Source: QAMX01 sp964515055 (lineage in GTDB: Bacteria; Bacillota; Clostridia; Oscillospirales; QAMX01). From it: DNA of 64,000 bases. The DNA is taken from contig CAZEUG010000001.1 of NCBI GenBank assembly GCA_964515055.1, forward strand, positions 1-64,000. The letters are read 5' to 3'. Positions 60,722 through 64,000 of this stretch are shown piece after piece. Below the pieces are notes generated by a model that was not told the DNA's origin, did not search any database, and saw nothing but the letters and a program-made list of their open reading frames with translations. Position numbers and translations under genes: made by a program. Position 1 is the first letter of the stretch; every line of letters starts with the position of its first letter.

Positions 60722-61519
60722 ATGATTCAGCTTGGCGTCAATACCGTTTTGTATAAGGCATTTTCTCTGCGGGAAGCCGTGGAAAATCTGAAAAAAATCG
60801 GCTATGACGGATTTGAAATTTCAGCCATTGAAGGAATGTGCGAACACCTGAACCTCAATGACTGGCGCAGTCAGAAAAATGAGATTTCGGAGCTCTGCGA
60901 AGAATTTGATATGAAAATTCTTGCGACAGAGGTGGCCAGCACGGATCCTGCCCGCCTGACGCTTGCATTTGAAGCGGCCAGAGAACTGGGCATCCCTGTT
61001 GTCAACATCGGCCCGCGGGGCAAATCCGATGATGAAGCCGATCTGGTCGACTGCATCGCCCACATGAACACGCTGGCAAAGCTCGCCGAAAGCTATGAAG
61101 TGACGCTGTGCATGAAGGCACACGTCGGCTCCAGCGTCTACAGCACACCGACTACACTTCGCATGATCGAAGGCGTCAAGAATCCGTACTTCGGAATCGA
61201 TATGGACCCCAGCCATATTTTCCGCTGCGGAGAGGAACCGGAGAACGCACTGTCCGCCGTTCTCCCGGCCATGCGTCATATCCATATCCGTGACTGCCAC
61301 GGAAGACAGCAATCGCCCGGCCTGCCGCTTCAGCAGACCTGCGGCACAGGTGATATCAATTTGCGCGGCTATCTGGCCGAAATGGTCAAGCAGGGCTATC
61401 AGGGCCCGGTCGATCTCGAAGTGATCGGACCGGAACTGTCGCTGGCGGATGCCAACATCGTCGCCGCCGAGAGCTACGGTTATCTGAATGCCTGCCTGAA
61501 AGAGCTGGGCGCCCGCTGA
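60722..61519 (+). CDS. Sugar phosphate isomerase/epimerase-type TIM barrel
   Basis: A 265-residue AP-endonuclease-2-fold (xylose-isomerase-like) TIM barrel. Metal-binding positions fit YDGFEISAIEG, the central LCMKAHVGSSVYST, YFGIDMDPSHIFRCGE, RHIHIRDCHGRQ and GPVDLEVIGPE. Members isomerise or epimerise sugars, inositols or hydroxypyruvate, and the substrate here is not set. The ATG at 60722 follows GGAGGAGA. A hydrolase and a Gfo/Idh oxidoreductase follow within 20 bases each, a typical sugar-catabolic set. Confidence 0.88.
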   Translation: MIQLGVNTVLYKAFSLREAVENLKKIGYDGFEISAIEGMCEHLNLNDWRSQKNEISELCEEFDMKILATEVASTDPARLTLAFEAARELGIPVVNIGPRGKSDDEADLVDCIAHMNTLAKLAESYEVTLCMKAHVGSSVYSTPTTLRMIEGVKNPYFGIDMDPSHIFRCGEEPENALSAVLPAMRHIHIRDCHGRQQSPGLPLQQTCGTGDINLRGYLAEMVKQGYQGPVDLEVIGPELSLADANIVAAESYGYLNACLKELGAR

Positions 61520-61535
61520 AAAGGAGGACTTTCTA

Positions 61536-62921
61536 ATGAAAAAAAAGCCGAATATTCTGTTCCTTGGCATTGATTCCTGCCGAGCCCTCAATCTGAGCCT
61601 CTGCGGGTATCACCGCCAGACCACGCCGCATATCGACCGCATGGCGGAGGACGGCGTCAATTTCGTCAACTGCTTCTCTCCGAGCATTCCGACCCCTCCG
61701 GGCTATTCCGCACTGCTGACCGGTCGGGACTGCTTCGGCACCGGCGTCGTGACGCTGCGCAATGTGCCGGAACTCGAAAAGGGCATCACGCTGCAGGAAG
61801 AACTGGCCAAAAACGGCTACAACTGCACCTGCATCGGCTTCGGTGAGGAACCGTATACCCATGGCTTCCATAAATACATCAACTACTCCGGCTGGGGCGC
61901 AGACCGCCCGGACGGCAAATCGCACAAAGCGGAAAACATGAACGACGTCGCCATCCCCGAGCTGAAACGCCTGGCCGCGGAGGATCAGCCGTTCTTCCTC
62001 TTCCTGCGCCACATGGATCCGCATTCCCCGTACCTCCCGCCGGCACCGTTCGACCGGATGTTCCACTCCGGTGACGAATGCGACCCGAACAACCACTCCC
62101 TGGACGATCTCTACAACTTCAAACCGTTCCGCGACTATTTCTGTGAATGGTTCCCGGCCGGATGCACCGACAAGGAATATGTCAACGCCCAGTACGACGG
62201 CGCCATCGCCTACATGGACAGCTGCATTCAGCGCATCTTCACCACTGTGAAGGAACTCGGCATCGAGGACGAAACGCTGATTGTTCTGACGAGTGACCAC
62301 GGCGAAACGCTGGACGAGCATGAATGCTACTATGACCACCACGGCCTGTATGAATGCACGCTGCACGTCCCGCTGGTCTTCAAATTCCCGGGCATTGTGC
62401 CGGAAGGCTATGTGTTTGACGATTATGTCCAGCAGAAGGACGTCATGCCGACGATCCTGGAGCTGCTTGGCATCGAGACTGACCTGAAATTCGACGGCCG
62501 CAGCCTTGTCCCGTTCTGGACGGGCGAAGAACGCGCTGCCGAACCGGAAATGTACCTGACCGAGTCCACCTGGATGCGGAAGCACGGCTGGCGGACACCG
62601 GAATGGAAGCTGATCGTCGCACTGGAGCCGGACTTCCACTTCAAGCCACAGGTGGAGCTCTACAACCTGATCAAGGATCCGGACGAGCTGCATAACGTCG
62701 CAGACGAGGAACCGGAAGTCGTGAAAATGCTCACCAAGCGCATGGAAGACCACATCGCAAAGCGCAAAGCGGCCTACCAGACGGAAAACCCGATCGACCT
62801 GGCCGGAACGAAATGGAACCCGCTGGGCCGTCCGTTCGAATCCTGCGAGGAAGCGTACAACACCCTGCACATCGGCGACGCCAGCGCGGCACAGAAGCTC
62901 CAGTCGCACGAAAAGAAATAA
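61536..62921 (+). CDS. Sulfatase-family hydrolase lacking the formylglycine motif
   Basis: A 461-residue alkaline-phosphatase-superfamily enzyme. The metal site starts with ILFLGIDSCRA, then RHMDPHSPYLPP, LTSDHGETLDEHE and HHGLYECTLHVPLVFK, all sulfatase-like. The nucleophile region, normally C/S-x-P-x-R before AALLTGR, reads IPTPPGYSALLTGRD. Thr53 takes the place of Cys/Ser and Tyr that of Arg, so formylglycine cannot form. Thr nucleophiles occur in phosphodiesterases of this superfamily, so a phosphoester or phosphodiester substrate is more likely than a sulfate ester. There is no signal peptide. The ATG at 61536 follows AAAGGAGG. Confidence 0.85.
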   Translation: MKKKPNILFLGIDSCRALNLSLCGYHRQTTPHIDRMAEDGVNFVNCFSPSIPTPPGYSALLTGRDCFGTGVVTLRNVPELEKGITLQEELAKNGYNCTCIGFGEEPYTHGFHKYINYSGWGADRPDGKSHKAENMNDVAIPELKRLAAEDQPFFLFLRHMDPHSPYLPPAPFDRMFHSGDECDPNNHSLDDLYNFKPFRDYFCEWFPAGCTDKEYVNAQYDGAIAYMDSCIQRIFTTVKELGIEDETLIVLTSDHGETLDEHECYYDHHGLYECTLHVPLVFKFPGIVPEGYVFDDYVQQKDVMPTILELLGIETDLKFDGRSLVPFWTGEERAAEPEMYLTESTWMRKHGWRTPEWKLIVALEPDFHFKPQVELYNLIKDPDELHNVADEEPEVVKMLTKRMEDHIAKRKAAYQTENPIDLAGTKWNPLGRPFESCEEAYNTLHIGDASAAQKLQSHEKK

Positions 62922-62939
62922 GCAGAACCGGAGAAGGAT

Positions 62940-63941
62940 ATGCAAAGAGTTTGTGTGATTGGCCTTGGCCATATCGGAAATCTGCATTCGCGGATTTATC
63001 AGGGGTGCCAGGAGGCAGAGCTGGTCGGCGTGTGCGACCTGATTGAGGAGCGTGCAGCGGCCGCCGGAAAGGTCTATGGCGTTCCGTACTACCTGGACGC
63101 ACAGCAAATGCTGGACGAGCTGAAGCCCGATCTGTGCAGCGTTGCGACAGGCGGCTATGAATACAGCTCAGACCATTACAAGCCGTCCATGCAGGTGCTG
63201 GCCTCCGGCGCACATCTGCTGTGCGAGAAGCCAATTTCCAATGACATCGGCCATGCGCGGGAAATGGTGGAGCTGGCAGAAAAGAACCATCGCTGCTTTG
63301 GCATCGACTTCAACCACCGCTTCACCCCGGCTTCCTTTGCCGCGGAACGCTGGCAGAAGGAAGGCCGCCTGGGTGACCTGCTGTTCTGCAATATGGCGCT
63401 CTGGATTGGCAAGCCCGGCTCCTTTGAATCGCCGTATTACCACCTCAAGGCGCTGAACCCGCATAGCGTGGACATGATGCGCCACTTCATGGGCGATGTC
63501 GAAAAGGTGCAGTGCTTCGCGATGAAAGCACCGGGGCGCGATATCTGGTCGAGCGCATCCATCAATATGTATTTCAAAAATGGAACCATCGGCCACCTGA
63601 CCTCCAGCTATGACCTGGCTCGCGGTCATCCGATGGAACGCTGCGAGGTTGCTGGAACCAGGGGGAGAATGGTCATCGAGGATATGTGGCGCGAAGCGAC
63701 ACTGTACCCGGCTGACGATATGACCAAGCTCTGCTATACGAATCCGGTCTTCGGCGGTTATTCCAACTTTGACGATACGTTCCGCTGCCGTATTGAGACG
63801 TTCGTCCGACAGGTGGACGGTGGTGCAGCACCGGAGGAGATCAACGGCAGCGGCCGGGACGGCCTGGAGGCGCAGCGCGTCATCCATGCGGCGATCAGAA
63901 GTCTGGATGAAGGACGGATCGTCGAGGTTGCCGAAATTTGA
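62940..63941 (+). CDS. Gfo/Idh/MocA-family oxidoreductase
   Basis: A 333-residue NAD(P)-dependent sugar-type oxidoreductase. The Rossmann start is RVCVIGLGHIGNLHSRIYQG, the catalytic region LCEKPISNDIGHARE, then CFGIDFNHRFTPASFAAER and LNPHSVDMMRHFMGDVEK. It is not closely similar to the leftward Gfo/Idh protein at 59358-60443, so the two probably act on different steps. It lies 18 bases after the sulfatase-like gene with a GGAGAAGG site. The operon may continue beyond the window; a GC-rich inverted repeat follows at 63975-63994. Confidence 0.9.
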   Translation: MQRVCVIGLGHIGNLHSRIYQGCQEAELVGVCDLIEERAAAAGKVYGVPYYLDAQQMLDELKPDLCSVATGGYEYSSDHYKPSMQVLASGAHLLCEKPISNDIGHAREMVELAEKNHRCFGIDFNHRFTPASFAAERWQKEGRLGDLLFCNMALWIGKPGSFESPYYHLKALNPHSVDMMRHFMGDVEKVQCFAMKAPGRDIWSSASINMYFKNGTIGHLTSSYDLARGHPMERCEVAGTRGRMVIEDMWREATLYPADDMTKLCYTNPVFGGYSNFDDTFRCRIETFVRQVDGGAAPEEINGSGRDGLEAQRVIHAAIRSLDEGRIVEVAEI

Positions 63942-64000
63942 CCCATCCCTGCATGAATTTGTCCCCAAACCCCGGCCGGCGTGTGCCGGGAAAACCATAA

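Noticed and set aside
63975..63994. GC-rich inverted repeat at the window end as a terminator
   Set aside because: CCCGGC/GCCGGG pairing is followed by A rather than T, and the window stops before the context can be judged.

Overview
The window looks like a draft (probably metagenome-derived) scaffold from a moderately high-GC member of the Clostridia, most likely an anaerobic gut fermenter. Supporting signs are ferredoxin-linked 2-oxoacid metabolism, an LDH-family dehydrogenase, a T-box leader, many GTG/TTG starts, strong AAGGAGG-type ribosome sites, a Gram-positive foldase lipoprotein and RNase J. No phage, IS element, CRISPR array or rRNA is visible. Two runs of N (5263-5362 and 14634-14643) are assembly gaps. 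Each sits inside a gene and breaks its reading frame artificially.

Layout. 245-5741: a two-component system followed by a VTC-type polyphosphate polymerase domain protein, a DUF4956 membrane protein and a CotH-like surface protein with a tandem-repeat stalk. 5742-15087: a leftward PHP protein and GH16 enzyme, tRNA-Pro(CGG), a GH13-like lipoprotein, a LysR regulator divergent from a type Ic aspartate aminotransferase, and a MacB-like ABC protein. 15261-17869: a T-box leader in front of an XRE-cupin regulator and an acyl-CoA synthetase. 18193-30603: one long operon with a very large solute-binding protein, two pairs of CUT1 sugar permeases, a beta-propeller/TPR membrane protein, a YIP1-like membrane protein and a DUF5696 protein. 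It has no ATPase and is the best candidate for an undescribed system.

30693-36447: a cell-shape and division block (zapA, maf, mreC, mreD, PBP2, minD, mgsA). 36488-40170: rpmG(C+)-secE-nusG-rplK-rplA-L10 leader-rplJ-rplL. 40212-45508: a PHP histidinol-phosphatase-like enzyme, a nucleotidyltransferase/phosphomannomutase-like fusion, and RNase J with a 17-bp hairpin at its mRNA 5' end. 45576-52568 (leftward): dacF-like carboxypeptidase, unknown membrane protein, mfd, then a PrsA-like foldase from its own promoter. 52734-54609: pyridoxamine kinase and an S66 LD-carboxypeptidase. 54740-58070: a MinD-like P-loop ATPase and a four-subunit 2-oxoacid:ferredoxin oxidoreductase (Vor type). 58169-59122: an LDH-family enzyme with an unusual specificity residue. 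59358-63941: a sugar-type cluster (two Gfo/Idh oxidoreductases, a TIM-barrel isomerase, a sulfatase-like hydrolase lacking the sulfatase motif).

How parts may fit together (inference): the acyl-CoA synthetase, the Vor-type oxidoreductase and the aminotransferase could build amino acids from short-chain or branched acids by reductive carboxylation. The CUT1 operon, GH13-like lipoprotein, GH16 enzyme and Gfo/Idh cluster point to a glycan-using lifestyle. Start codons were chosen by ribosome-site spacing and family alignment from memory; no database search was possible.
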